Source: Bacteroidales bacterium
Lineage (GTDB): Bacteria; Bacteroidota; Bacteroidia; Bacteroidales; Muribaculaceae
DNA: 41,568 bases
Assembly (NCBI GenBank): GCA_900766975.1
Contig: CAAFXO010000034.1
Coordinates: forward strand, 1 to 41,568
Direction of reading: 5' to 3'
Shown: positions 24,040 through 31,298 of the stretch, in pieces
Position numbering within the stretch: position 1 is the stretch's first letter
Layout of the letters: the number at the start of each line of letters is the position of its first letter
The notes under the pieces: model-generated
Told to the model about the DNA's origin: nothing
Databases searched by the model: none
What the model saw: the letters and a program-made list of their open reading frames with translations, nothing else
Program-made: the position numbers and the translations under genes

Positions 24040-26811
24040 ATGAAGAAAACAATCTTACTCGCGATTCTCAGCATCGTGGCATTAGTGCCCTCGTTGCGAG
24101 CGCAGGTGGTCACCACCGCCCCCACGCCGCTGCAAGAGGATTCTGAGAATGTAGTGGTCTATTTCCATGCAGACCAAGGAAATAAGGGGATGATGGGACT
24201 ATCGTCAGACACCGAAGTATATGCTCACACCGGCGTGAAAGTGATCGACGGCGATGGCACCGTGACCGACTGGAAGTATGCCCCCTCTTGGGAAGTCGAT
24301 CTCCCTAAGTATCGTCTCTCATACGTAAGCGAAGACCTTTGGAAACTCGACATAGGCAACATCCGCGAATTCTATGGCGTGGCTGAGGATGAGACAGTGT
24401 TGAGACTCTGCTTCGTGTTCCGCACCTCCAAGGGAACCAAGGAGGGTAAGGAGGCTGATGGCTCAGATATCTATGTAGATGTGGTGGAGAGCGGCTTCCA
24501 GCTGACACTCACCAATTCACAGAACACCACCATCGTCGGTGCGTCGCGTCCCTCATTGCGTTTCACTGCCGCCACCACTGCCACAGCTGATATCACTCTG
24601 TCGGTAGATGGCACTCAGATCGCATCCAAGGAGCAGACTACTTCGCTTCAGAGTGTCTATACCTTCCCCGGTGTCGGCACCTACGTGGTGAAGGCTACTG
24701 CCACTGCCGAGGGTCAGACCATCGAACGCACCATGACTATCCTCTATCCCAGAGATTCACAGGCTGCCGGCGACACAAGTGTGCCCCCGATGGGTGTCAC
24801 CAAGAATAGCGACGGCACTTACACATTCTGCCTCGCCGCCCCCGGCAAGAGCAGCGTCATGGTCGTAGGATCTTGGAATGGCTATATGCCCAAAGAGAAT
24901 TATGTGATGGATTATGTCGATGAGAGCAAGGATGGTTATGACTTGAGATATTTCAAGGTGACTCTCCCGGCTTCTGAGACCGGCTCTACTTTCGGATATT
25001 ACTATATGGTAGATGGCTCGACGGCTGTCGGCGATCCCTACGCTCGCCTCGTGCTCGATCCCTACAACGACCGCTATATCACTTCCGAGATCTTCCCCGA
25101 TATGCCCGCATATCCGGAGGGTAAGGTGCCCAGCAATACACTCGTGGCTTGGTATGGCGACGACCTGCTTGCCTACGATTGGCAGGATAGCGGTTTCGTG
25201 GCTGCTTCGAAAGATAATCTGATCATCTATGAGATGCTCTTCCGTGACTTCACCGGTACTGAGGGTGAATCCAAAGGTAACGGCACCGTGCGTCAAGCCA
25301 TCGAGAAACTTGGCTACCTCAAGGATCTCGGCGTCAACGTGATTGAGCTGATGCCTATCAGCGAGTTCAATGGCAATAACTCTTGGGGATATAACCCCAA
25401 CTTCTATTTCGCTACCGATAAGGCATACGGTACTCCTCAGGATTATAAGGAGTTCATCGACCGCGCTCACCAGCTCGGCATGGCTGTCGTGCTCGACGTA
25501 GTGCTCAACCAGTCGGATGGCCTTCACCCCTGGTATAAGATGTATCCTATCTCAAGCAATCCTTTCTACAATAAGACTGCTCCCCACGCTTATAGCGTGC
25601 TCAACGACTGGAATCAGGACAATCCTCTCGTCCTTCAGCAGTGGCTCGATATGGTGAAGTTCTGGATTAGCGAGTATCATATCGATGGCTATCGTTTCGA
25701 CTTGGTCAAGGGTCTTGGCGACAATGATTCGTATGGTAGCGGCACTGAGGCTTACAATGCCAGCCGTGTGGCTCGTATGAAGAAGATCCATGACGCTATG
25801 CGCACTGTCAACCCCAATGCTTATTTCATCAATGAGAATCTCGCCGGATCTAAGGAGGAGAATGAGATGGCTGAAGATGGCGAAATGAACTGGGCTAATG
25901 TCAATAATGCCGGTTGTCAGTTTGCCATGGGTTATAGCTCTGACTCCAATATGAACAGAATGTGGGCTGTGAAGGATAGCCGCACTGCCGGCAGCACCGT
26001 GGCTTATCTCGAGAGCCATGATGAGCAGCGTCTCGGTTATAAGCAGATCAAGTGGGGTGTATCCGCTGTCAAGAATGACCATAAGGTGTGCATGCAGCGC
26101 CTCGGTTCGGCTGCCGCTCAGATGATCCTTGTGCCCGGCTCGCACATGATCTGGCAATTCTCCGAACTCGGCAATGATCAGAACACCAAGGATGCGAATG
26201 GCGGTAACGACACCAGCCCCAAGATCGTAAACTGGAGTGCGCTCAACGATCCCGACAATGCAGCTCTCTATCAGTGCTATCGTGAGCTTATCACCATCCG
26301 CTTGGGATATCCCGAACTCTTCGCCGCTGATGCCGACTATTCGCTCAACCTCTCTGCATGGTCCACCGGCAGATATATCAACGCCACTGCCGGCAATAAG
26401 GAACTTTATGTAGTGATCAACCCCAACACTTCGGGCGATGATCTGACTCTGACTGTTCCCTTCAAGAGCGATAATAACAGCGCTTATCATATAACATCGA
26501 AGAGCCACGACTCGAATCCTACATTCGATGCTGCCGCCAAGACGGTTACCGTGTCCAAAGGCTGCTATGCCGTGGTTACCACCACCGATATCTCCGGCGT
26601 CGAGGATGTAACTCTCGACACACTTGAGAAGACTCGCATCTATGCACAGGGTCACAGCATCTGCGTTAAGAATTGCGAAGGCATGGTAGAGGTTTACACC
26701 CTCGATGGCAAGAACGTTGCCAAGAGCCAAGGCAACGGATCGATCGACGTAGCCCCCGGGGTATACGTAGTGAGAGCCGCCGGCACCACTGCCAAGGTCA
26801 TCGTAAGATAA
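24040..26811 (+). CDS. Secreted GH13 alpha-amylase-family enzyme with starch-binding-like N-terminus and type IX-like C-terminal tail
   Basis: A 923-residue exported glycoside hydrolase. The signal peptide is residues of about 1-21 (ILLAILSIVALVPSLRAQ). Residues 30-140 resemble a starch-binding module (VVYFHADQGNKGMMGL) of the type found before Bacteroidetes amylases. A CBM48/E-set-like domain follows (GTYTFCLAAPGKSSVMVVGSW) before the catalytic barrel. Catalytic residues are the nucleophile D554 (GYRFDLVKG), acid/base E599 (FINENLAG) and D661 (ESHDEQRLG). The last 80 residues (VYTLDGKNVAKSQ, then APGVYVVRAAGTTAKVIVR) look like a type A sorting tail for type IX secretion, so cell-surface or extracellular action on alpha-glucans is likely. 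A hairpin follows at 26819. A near -7 box (GATATTTG) lies just upstream at about 23991. Confidence 0.9.
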   Translation: MKKTILLAILSIVALVPSLRAQVVTTAPTPLQEDSENVVVYFHADQGNKGMMGLSSDTEVYAHTGVKVIDGDGTVTDWKYAPSWEVDLPKYRLSYVSEDLWKLDIGNIREFYGVAEDETVLRLCFVFRTSKGTKEGKEADGSDIYVDVVESGFQLTLTNSQNTTIVGASRPSLRFTAATTATADITLSVDGTQIASKEQTTSLQSVYTFPGVGTYVVKATATAEGQTIERTMTILYPRDSQAAGDTSVPPMGVTKNSDGTYTFCLAAPGKSSVMVVGSWNGYMPKENYVMDYVDESKDGYDLRYFKVTLPASETGSTFGYYYMVDGSTAVGDPYARLVLDPYNDRYITSEIFPDMPAYPEGKVPSNTLVAWYGDDLLAYDWQDSGFVAASKDNLIIYEMLFRDFTGTEGESKGNGTVRQAIEKLGYLKDLGVNVIELMPISEFNGNNSWGYNPNFYFATDKAYGTPQDYKEFIDRAHQLGMAVVLDVVLNQSDGLHPWYKMYPISSNPFYNKTAPHAYSVLNDWNQDNPLVLQQWLDMVKFWISEYHIDGYRFDLVKGLGDNDSYGSGTEAYNASRVARMKKIHDAMRTVNPNAYFINENLAGSKEENEMAEDGEMNWANVNNAGCQFAMGYSSDSNMNRMWAVKDSRTAGSTVAYLESHDEQRLGYKQIKWGVSAVKNDHKVCMQRLGSAAAQMILVPGSHMIWQFSELGNDQNTKDANGGNDTSPKIVNWSALNDPDNAALYQCYRELITIRLGYPELFAADADYSLNLSAWSTGRYINATAGNKELYVVINPNTSGDDLTLTVPFKSDNNSAYHITSKSHDSNPTFDAAAKTVTVSKGCYAVVTTTDISGVEDVTLDTLEKTRIYAQGHSICVKNCEGMVEVYTLDGKNVAKSQGNGSIDVAPGVYVVRAAGTTAKVIVR

Positions 26812-26818
26812 AACATAT

Positions 26819-26844
26819 CCCAAAGCCGGTTTTCCGGTTTTGGG
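26819..26844 (+). terminator. 11-bp hairpin after the GH13 gene
   Basis: CCCAAAGCCGG (26819-26829) pairs with CCGGTTTTGGG (26834-26844), one G-T wobble, with a TTTT loop. It starts 8 bp after the stop codon. There is no T-tract immediately after. Confidence 0.6.
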
Positions 26845-26923
26845 GTAAAATCGCCGGATTTTAACTTAAAAATGTTAAAAATGCACTAAAAAAGCGTTAA
26901 AAGCGAAAAAAATTGGTGATATA

Positions 26924-26956
26924 TTTGCACGGATAAAAGAAAAAATATTACCTTTG
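26924..26956 (+). promoter_or_regulatory. Promoter of the small repeat lipoprotein gene
   Basis: TTTG at 26924-26927, a 21-bp spacer and TACCTTTG at 26949-26956 form a full Bacteroidota promoter. The -33 TTTG is itself the end of another exact -7 match, TATATTTG (26920-26927), so two stacked start sites are possible. Confidence 0.8.
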
Positions 26957-27008
26957 CATCGTTTTTGATAGCAAATACATTGTTTTATTATTTTAAAATT
27001 TTAAAGAA

Positions 27009-27215
27009 ATGAAGAAATTAGTTTATTCTCTCGCTGTTCTTTTCGCAGTGTCTCTCGTATCTTGCGGTGGCGCTAAGGAAGCTGCTAACGATTCTGAGTC
27101 TGTAGCTGCTGAAACTGTAGTTGAAGAAACTGCTGCTGTTGAAACTGCTGCTGCTGAAACTGCTACTGCTGAAACTGCTGCTGCTGAGGTTGCTCCTGTT
27201 GAGGCTGCTCAGTAA
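27009..27215 (+). CDS. Small Ala/Glu/Thr-repeat lipoprotein
   Basis: A 68-residue predicted lipoprotein. Residues 1-18 are a signal peptide, the lipobox is LVSC with lipidated Cys19, and a GGAKEAANDSES linker follows. From residue 33 on there are only Ala, Glu, Thr, Val and Pro in degenerate repeats (ETAAAETATAETAAAEVAP). At the DNA level these are GCT, GAA and ACT codons in near-tandem units, a stretch prone to slippage. The acidic, extended tail should project from the membrane. The function is unknown. Expression is probably high: a full promoter with a second overlapping -7 match lies upstream and a strong intrinsic terminator lies just downstream. No homologue is recognised. Confidence 0.78.
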   Translation: MKKLVYSLAVLFAVSLVSCGGAKEAANDSESVAAETVVEETAAVETAAAETATAETAAAEVAPVEAAQ

Positions 27216-27249
27216 TCAGGACAGACTGAGACGAAAGTCAAGGTTAAAG

Positions 27250-27288
27250 ATATCGGTGATCCCATCCGGGATTGCCGATATTCTTTTT
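27250..27288 (+). terminator. Strong intrinsic terminator of the small lipoprotein gene
   Basis: ATATCGGTGATCCC (27250-27263) pairs with GGGATTGCCGATAT (27268-27281) over 14 positions, two of them G-T wobbles, with an ATCC loop. TCTTTTTG follows. This is one of the two best terminators in the window. Confidence 0.9.
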
Positions 27289-27360
27289 GTGCCAATTTTG
27301 GTTTTAATCATATTTTGTTGTAACTTTACGGAATAAAATGGAATTAAGCATCTATTGGCT

Positions 27361-27441
27361 ATGGATAAGAAGTTGAGGAAGTGCCCACTTGGCATGCAGG
27401 ATTTTCAGGAGAGCATCAAGCAGGATTTCCTTTGCACTGTC
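27361..27441 (+). pseudogene. Possible 5' remnant of an AAA-ATPase-like gene
   Basis: The frame beginning at the ATG at 27361 reads MDKKLRKCPLGMQDFQESIK followed by QDFL, which resembles the start of Bacteroidales AAA-ATPase-like proteins (K-P-[IL]-G-[IM]-Q-x-F, then a tyrosine- or phenylalanine-leucine pair before VDKT). The family resemblance is lost after about 27 codons, where the P-loop region should begin, and the next promoter starts at 27470. The same family supplies the gene at the left edge of the window. This is a judgement from a short match. The 71-residue open frame (stop at 27568-27570) overlaps the promoter of the next gene, so it is unlikely to be a functional gene. The rest of the 368-bp gap (27216-27583) holds only the terminator at 27250 and the promoter at 27470. 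Confidence 0.4.
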
Positions 27442-27469
27442 GTAAGAGCGCGTTCGGTTGGGGCGAAAA

Positions 27470-27501
27470 TTTGGTTAAGTCAAGCTAAATCACTATCTTT
27501 G
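27470..27501 (+). promoter_or_regulatory. Promoter of the coiled-coil membrane protein gene
   Basis: TTTG at 27470-27473, a 20-bp spacer and TATCTTTG at 27494-27501: an exact match to the Bacteroidota consensus at both elements. The predicted leader is about 75 nt. Confidence 0.85.
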
Positions 27502-27583
27502 TGGTCACAATGGAGTCGTACTCCTGTTTTACTCTTATTTTTAATGTATATAGCCCCCTCACTTAATTGAAACACATAGTGTC

Positions 27584-28513
27584 ATGAATAAGAAACTTAA
27601 ACCGATTTTTATAGCCGGTGGTGTGGCATTATTGGCTCTCATCGCCCTGGTCGTAGTGCTGATCATCCGCAATAACAGCAACACCATTGCTATCAACGAG
27701 GCGCAAGCTCGCGCCGACAGCCTCGCTCTCGCCAACGACCAGCTCCTCCTTACCAATGAGTTCAATCAGCTCAACAATGACTTCTCTCAATATGAGGGTC
27801 AGCAGATCTACCTGAAAAATGACTCTTTGGTGCAGCAATACAACCAGGCTCGTATGAAGGTGGAGGGTCTGATCCGCGAACTCAACGAGGAGAAGAGCAA
27901 ACATGCAAAAGACCTCTCTGCAAGCCGCGCCAAAATCAAACAACTCGAGGGTGAAATCGCCACTCTCAAGGGAATCGTGCGCCACTATCTCGAAGAGATC
28001 AAACGCCTCGGCGAAGAGAACGAAGGCCTCAAGCAAGAGATCGAAAAGGTCAACCAAAAGAATGAAGAGCTTTCCACTCAGGTGACTCAAGCCACCACTA
28101 CCAATAAGCAACTCACCGAGACAGTCCAACTCGCCAAGAAGCTCAATATCTCCGGCCTCAGTTTCAACGCCTACAACAAGAAGGGCAAGGTGGAGAAAAA
28201 CATTACCAAGGCACGCCAGCTCGGCGTCAATTTCACCGTGAGTCCTAACAACACCGCTTCAGCCGGCAAGAAAGACTTCTATATGCGAATCATCTCCCCC
28301 GAAGGTGCACTTCTGGGTGGCGGCGGCAGCTTCAAGATCGATGGCCAGAGTGTGCAATCTACAGCTCGACGCACTGTGGAATATGCCAACGAAGAACTCC
28401 CCGTATCGATCTATTGGGATGTCAATACCACACTGACACCGGGCGACTACACCGTGGAAATCTTCTGCGACGGCTATAGACTCGCATCGCGCCACTTTAC
28501 GATGAAAAAATAA
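27584..28513 (+). CDS. Single-span membrane protein with periplasmic coiled coil and C-terminal beta domain
   Basis: A 309-residue protein. One N-terminal membrane helix (residues of about 8-28, IFIAGGVALLALIALVVVLI) precedes a long coiled coil (about 40-190) rich in Leu, Glu, Lys and Gln (IKQLEGEIATLKGIVRHYLEEIKRL is one segment). The last 110 residues form a beta-rich domain (GVNFTVSPNNTASAGKKDFYMRI, then GDYTVEIFCDGYRLASRHF). The coiled coil and beta domain should lie in the periplasm. Similar proteins in Bacteroidales are annotated as hypothetical or loosely as chromosome-segregation proteins because of the coiled coil; I see no support for that role. It has its own promoter, with tRNA-Gln downstream. 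Confidence 0.82.
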   Translation: MNKKLKPIFIAGGVALLALIALVVVLIIRNNSNTIAINEAQARADSLALANDQLLLTNEFNQLNNDFSQYEGQQIYLKNDSLVQQYNQARMKVEGLIRELNEEKSKHAKDLSASRAKIKQLEGEIATLKGIVRHYLEEIKRLGEENEGLKQEIEKVNQKNEELSTQVTQATTTNKQLTETVQLAKKLNISGLSFNAYNKKGKVEKNITKARQLGVNFTVSPNNTASAGKKDFYMRIISPEGALLGGGGSFKIDGQSVQSTARRTVEYANEELPVSIYWDVNTTLTPGDYTVEIFCDGYRLASRHFTMKK

Positions 28514-28530
28514 AAAAAGCGAAGAATTTT

Positions 28531-28562
28531 TTTGCACGATAGTAAAAAAATTATTAACTTTG
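28531..28562 (+). promoter_or_regulatory. Promoter of tRNA-Gln
   Basis: TTTG at 28531-28534, a 20-bp spacer and TAACTTTG at 28555-28562. Transcription would begin near 28569, giving a precursor with about 65 nt before the mature tRNA 5' end. Confidence 0.85.
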
Positions 28563-28633
28563 CACTCGAAACGAGGATAAAGGGGCGACGATGAGCCTAT
28601 CTCGCTGACCTAAGATCCTGTTTCTTAAAGGAT

Positions 28634-28704
28634 TGTCTTATGGTGTAATGGTAGCACTGCAGTTTTTGGTTCTGCCTGTCTAGGTTCGAATCCTGGTAAG
28701 ACAA
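28634..28704 (+). tRNA. tRNA-Gln (anticodon TTG)
   Basis: A complete 71-nt cloverleaf. Acceptor TGTCTTA (28634-28640) pairs with TAAGACA (28697-28703), discriminator A at 28704. The D-arm is GTGT/GCAC. The anticodon arm GCAGT/TCTGC has a T-T mismatch at the pair next to the loop, and the loop TTTTGGT gives anticodon TTG. The T-arm is CTAGG, TTCGAAT, CCTGG. CCA is not encoded. The strong promoter and terminator make it a one-gene unit. Confidence 0.95.
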
Positions 28705-28706
28705 CG

Positions 28707-28750
28707 AAATAAGAGGATGTATCTTTCGAGATACACCCTCTTATTTTTTT
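28707..28750 (+). terminator. Intrinsic terminator of tRNA-Gln
   Basis: AAATAAGAGG (28707-28716) and TGTATCT (28718-28724) pair with AGATACA (28729-28735) and CCTCTTATTT (28737-28746) around a TTCG tetraloop, with a single A-C mismatch. The stem runs into a seven-T tract (28744-28750). Confidence 0.93.
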
Positions 28751-28787
28751 ATCCCCACTCTATTGGCTCAGCCGATAGAGTGGGGAT
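28751..28787 (-). terminator. 17-bp stem hairpin, probable 3' end of the ridA transcript
   Basis: ATCCCCACTCTATTGGC (28751-28767) pairs with GCCGATAGAGTGGGGAT (28771-28787), one T-G wobble, with a TCA loop. It starts directly after the tRNA terminator and lies 30 bp beyond the ridA stop codon. It lacks a T-tract on the minus strand, so assignment to ridA is by position. Confidence 0.65.
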
Positions 28788-28816
28788 AATGATTTTGTGC
28801 TACAAGAGCTTACGGC

Positions 28817-29191
28817 TTATCGAGTAGCGATAACTTCGATCTCTACGAGGGCGCCCATGGGGAGTGCCTTCACAGCGAAAGCGGAGCGTGCGGGATAAGG
28901 CTGTGAGAAAGTCTCACCATACACCTCATTCATCTCGCCGAAGAGGCTCATGTCGGCCAGGAGCACTGTGGTCTTCACTACATTGTTGATGTCCAGACCC
29001 TCGGCTGCGAGGATTGCCTTGACATTAGCGAGGCTCTGACGAGTCTGCTCTTTCACACCCTCGGGCATCTTGCCGGTGGCAGGATCGATGGGAAGCTGAC
29101 CCGAGCAATAGATCAGCGATTCTGTCTTGATGGCCTGTGAATAGGGGCCGATGGCTGCCGGTGCAGCGTTGGTTGCAATTGCTTCTTTCAT
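28817..29191 (-). CDS. ridA: RidA family enamine/imine deaminase
   Basis: A 124-residue cytoplasmic protein of the Rid/YjgF/UK114 family, which hydrolyses reactive enamines and imines such as 2-aminoacrylate formed by PLP enzymes. The sequence covers the whole family: NAAPAAIGPYSQAI near the start, YCSGQLPIDPATGKMPEG, QTRQSLANVKAIL, and the active-site arginine in YPARSAFAVKALP. The GALVEIEVIA end completes the active site of the neighbouring subunit in the trimer. The arginine marks it as an active RidA-type member. It lies 81 bp downstream of the PAS gene on the minus strand. Confidence 0.96.
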   Translation of the reverse strand: MKEAIATNAAPAAIGPYSQAIKTESLIYCSGQLPIDPATGKMPEGVKEQTRQSLANVKAILAAEGLDINNVVKTTVLLADMSLFGEMNEVYGETFSQPYPARSAFAVKALPMGALVEIEVIATR

Positions 29192-29272
29192 GATAAAATA
29201 GAATTTAAATATATCAAAATTTTGTTGTTCCTATCAATGTTCATCAACTCGAGAGCACCCTCAAATCATGCA

Positions 29273-29650
29273 TTATGAATTGGAAGACTCTCTGACATAA
29301 TGGGGCATCTCCTCGGGCACTATCATAGAGATCTCCACGAGTCCACCCACCGAGCCGTCGGAGAGGCGCCAGGGTGTCTGATGGATGATCTTCTTCACCC
29401 CATTCTTGGAGATGGAATAGGTGTTCGATGCCCCCTCGGCGAGAAGTCGGCGGATTATCTCGCAGGCTCTCTCCGGATGATAGTCGAAGAGTGAATGGCC
29501 GATGATATCGCCATACTTGGCGAACGTGGTGCGAGAGCGTTCATTCATATAGAGTATGACACCCTCCTTGTCACAAACCGTGACAGCACAATCGAGACCC
29601 TCTGCCCACCGGGGCAATACATTGTTAGGATCAATAGCGTAATACATCAT
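29273..29650 (-). CDS. Stand-alone PAS domain protein
   Basis: A 125-residue cytoplasmic protein made of one PAS domain and little else. Residues of about 18-60 (GLDCAVTVCDKEGVILYMNERSRTTFAKYGDIIGHSLFDYH) are the classic PAS beginning, and HQTPWRLSDGSVGGLVEISMIV are its last strands. No kinase, GGDEF or DNA-binding output domain is attached. It may bind a small ligand or cofactor and act on a partner protein; which one is unknown. It starts 52 bp after the MATE exporter gene on the same strand and precedes ridA. Two ATG codons in a row (29650 and 29647) make the exact start uncertain by one residue. Confidence 0.85.
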   Translation of the reverse strand: MMYYAIDPNNVLPRWAEGLDCAVTVCDKEGVILYMNERSRTTFAKYGDIIGHSLFDYHPERACEIIRRLLAEGASNTYSISKNGVKKIIHQTPWRLSDGSVGGLVEISMIVPEEMPHYVRESSNS

Positions 29651-29702
29651 AACTTTTCGAATGATTTAATTTAGAATTAGATTAGACTTTTTTGATTACA
29701 AT

Positions 29703-31076
29703 TCAAGGCATAGTTAATGTGGAAGTGATCGGCGTGCGCCGGAATACTATGTAGGCGAGCAGAGCCGCCATGAATAGAGCCACATCGAAACTATAATATA
29801 CGCCGACACTCTCCATGCCGAAAGTGCAGGCGAGGAGTAGCAAGATCGGTACGCCGACCACCACATAACTGACTATCGAGATGCCGAGCAGCGGCTGCAC
29901 GCGCGACGTGCCGCGGATGGCATTGATATAGGTGAGCTGGGTGGCATCGAGAAACTGATAGAGCACCAGCGGCAGGATAAAGAGCATACCCGCTTCGATC
30001 ACATCCGGGTCGCTATTGAACGACGAGATGAGATAATGAGCGAAGATATACATCACCAACGAGGCAATAGTAGCCAGCAGATAGTTGATATGCAGTCCGG
30101 CTCGCGTGGAGAGTCGTGCCGAGGATTCATCTTCAATACCGGCGAAGTTTGCCACTCGTATAGAAACGGCATTCCCGAAACTCATATAGGTCATAAAGCC
30201 AAGTTGGCCGATGGTGTTAACGATCTGATAAGCGGCGAGTTGAATCTTGCCAAACCATCCGCACACCACAGCGCCGAACGACCAGAGAGAGCACTCGATG
30301 CCGGTCTGTATCATGATCGGATAAGATGTCGCCCAGACACGTCGGCGCAATCCCGGCAGTGGGACTCGGTCGAAGAATCCGCGACGACATGCGGCATATC
30401 TGCGCGAGCTGAGGAGCGCCACGGCTATGCCGATCACTCCGACGAGTCGCGAGATCAGCGTGGCGATACCGGCGCCGGTGAGACCCATACGCGGACATCC
30501 CCAGTTGCCGAAGATTAGTAGCCAGTTGCCGATGATATTGAGCAGGATCGAGGCGAGTATGAACCACATTGGCGTGCGAGTGTCGGTGACGCCATTACAC
30601 ATCTGCGAGAGACTGTTGAAGAGCGACATCGGTATGATCGTGGCGAGTAGGGTCAAATAGTAGGGACGAGCGATGGGGAGTATGTCGGGTGCTTGACCCA
30701 TGCGGTCGAGCAGAAAATAGATGCCTGCCATAATCAGGGTGAAACTGCCCGATACCAATAGGTTGACATGGATGCCGGCGCGGGTCACTCGTCCGCAGAG
30801 GTCATGCTCACCGCGTGAGTAGGATGCCCCGACCAGTGGCGTCAATCCCGATGCCAATCCCGATAGCATCACCAAGGGAATCAGAAAGACGCTATTCACG
30901 AATGCAGACGCCGCCAACTGATCGACACCGTAGGCGCCCACCATCATCGTGTCGGCAAAACTCATAATAATCACACCGAATTGCGTGAGCAAGACGGGGA
31001 AGCCAAGTCGCAATAACTCGGCATATTCATGAGTATATCCTTTGACAAAAGCGCAAATTTGTCTTATGGCTTTCAT
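29703..31076 (-). CDS. MATE family multidrug/toxin efflux transporter
   Basis: An inner-membrane transporter of about 457 residues with 12 predicted helices in two halves. The first half starts ELLRLGFPVLLTQFGVIIMSFADTMMVG, the MATE signature, and the second half has the related YPIMIQTGIECSLWSFGAVVCGWFG. MATE proteins export cationic drugs or metabolites using Na+ or H+; the substrate is unknown. I chose the ATG at 31076 because a -7 box on the minus strand (31125-31132) would start transcription near 31118, downstream of the alternative ATG at 31127. The 17 extra residues of that longer form are polar and not family-like. PAS and ridA genes follow on the same strand. Confidence 0.92.
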   Translation of the reverse strand: MKAIRQICAFVKGYTHEYAELLRLGFPVLLTQFGVIIMSFADTMMVGAYGVDQLAASAFVNSVFLIPLVMLSGLASGLTPLVGASYSRGEHDLCGRVTRAGIHVNLLVSGSFTLIMAGIYFLLDRMGQAPDILPIARPYYLTLLATIIPMSLFNSLSQMCNGVTDTRTPMWFILASILLNIIGNWLLIFGNWGCPRMGLTGAGIATLISRLVGVIGIAVALLSSRRYAACRRGFFDRVPLPGLRRRVWATSYPIMIQTGIECSLWSFGAVVCGWFGKIQLAAYQIVNTIGQLGFMTYMSFGNAVSIRVANFAGIEDESSARLSTRAGLHINYLLATIASLVMYIFAHYLISSFNSDPDVIEAGMLFILPLVLYQFLDATQLTYINAIRGTSRVQPLLGISIVSYVVVGVPILLLLACTFGMESVGVYYSFDVALFMAALLAYIVFRRTPITSTLTMP

Positions 31077-31108
31077 GGAATAATCTGCGGATTCAGAAAA
31101 ATTTTTAT

Positions 31109-31132
31109 TATCTTTGCGAAAATACAAAAATA
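31109..31132. promoter_or_regulatory. Overlapping divergent -7 boxes between the MATE and NSS genes
   Basis: On the plus strand TATCTTTG at 31109-31116 points to the NSS transporter gene. On the minus strand TATTTTTG (plus-strand positions 31125-31132) points to the MATE gene. Neither has a clear TTTG -33 element at 19-21 bp. The boxes are 8 bp apart, so the two promoters should exclude each other. Confidence 0.55.
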
Positions 31133-31169
31133 TTCCCTCATCATCAAATGATAAGTGTTAAAAATATAC

Positions 31170-31204
31170 ATATCCGGGGCAATATCCCCGATGATGCCGG
31201 ATAT
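31170..31204 (+). promoter_or_regulatory. Leader with mutually exclusive hairpins before the NSS transporter
   Basis: ATATCCGG (31170-31177) can pair with CCGGATAT (31197-31204), while CGGGG (31175-31179) can pair with CCCCG (31186-31190); the two stems share bases. If transcription starts near 31123 this lies in a 175-nt 5' leader. It could be an attenuator or riboregulator, or chance. No known riboswitch is recognised. Confidence 0.35.
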
Positions 31205-31298
31205 TTACCCTGTTGACAGTCAAAATAGCGGATTTTAAGGTAAAAATGATAACAGTTTAAGGAAAAAGGAAATATCAACCACAAAAACGAGAAATGAT

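Noticed and set aside
27009..27215. CRISPR-like array from the repeats in the lipoprotein gene
   Set aside because: The repeats are codon-level, have no unique spacers and stay in frame within a signal-peptide-bearing gene. No CRISPR array was seen elsewhere.
27121..27336. Leucine-rich frame (KKLLLLKLLLL type) overlapping the small lipoprotein gene
   Set aside because: It is the shifted-frame reading of GCTGCTGAA-type codons and runs through the terminator.
31077..31127. Upstream ATG giving the MATE protein 17 extra residues
   Set aside because: The predicted -7 box at 31125-31132 overlaps that ATG, and the extra residues are polar and unlike the family.
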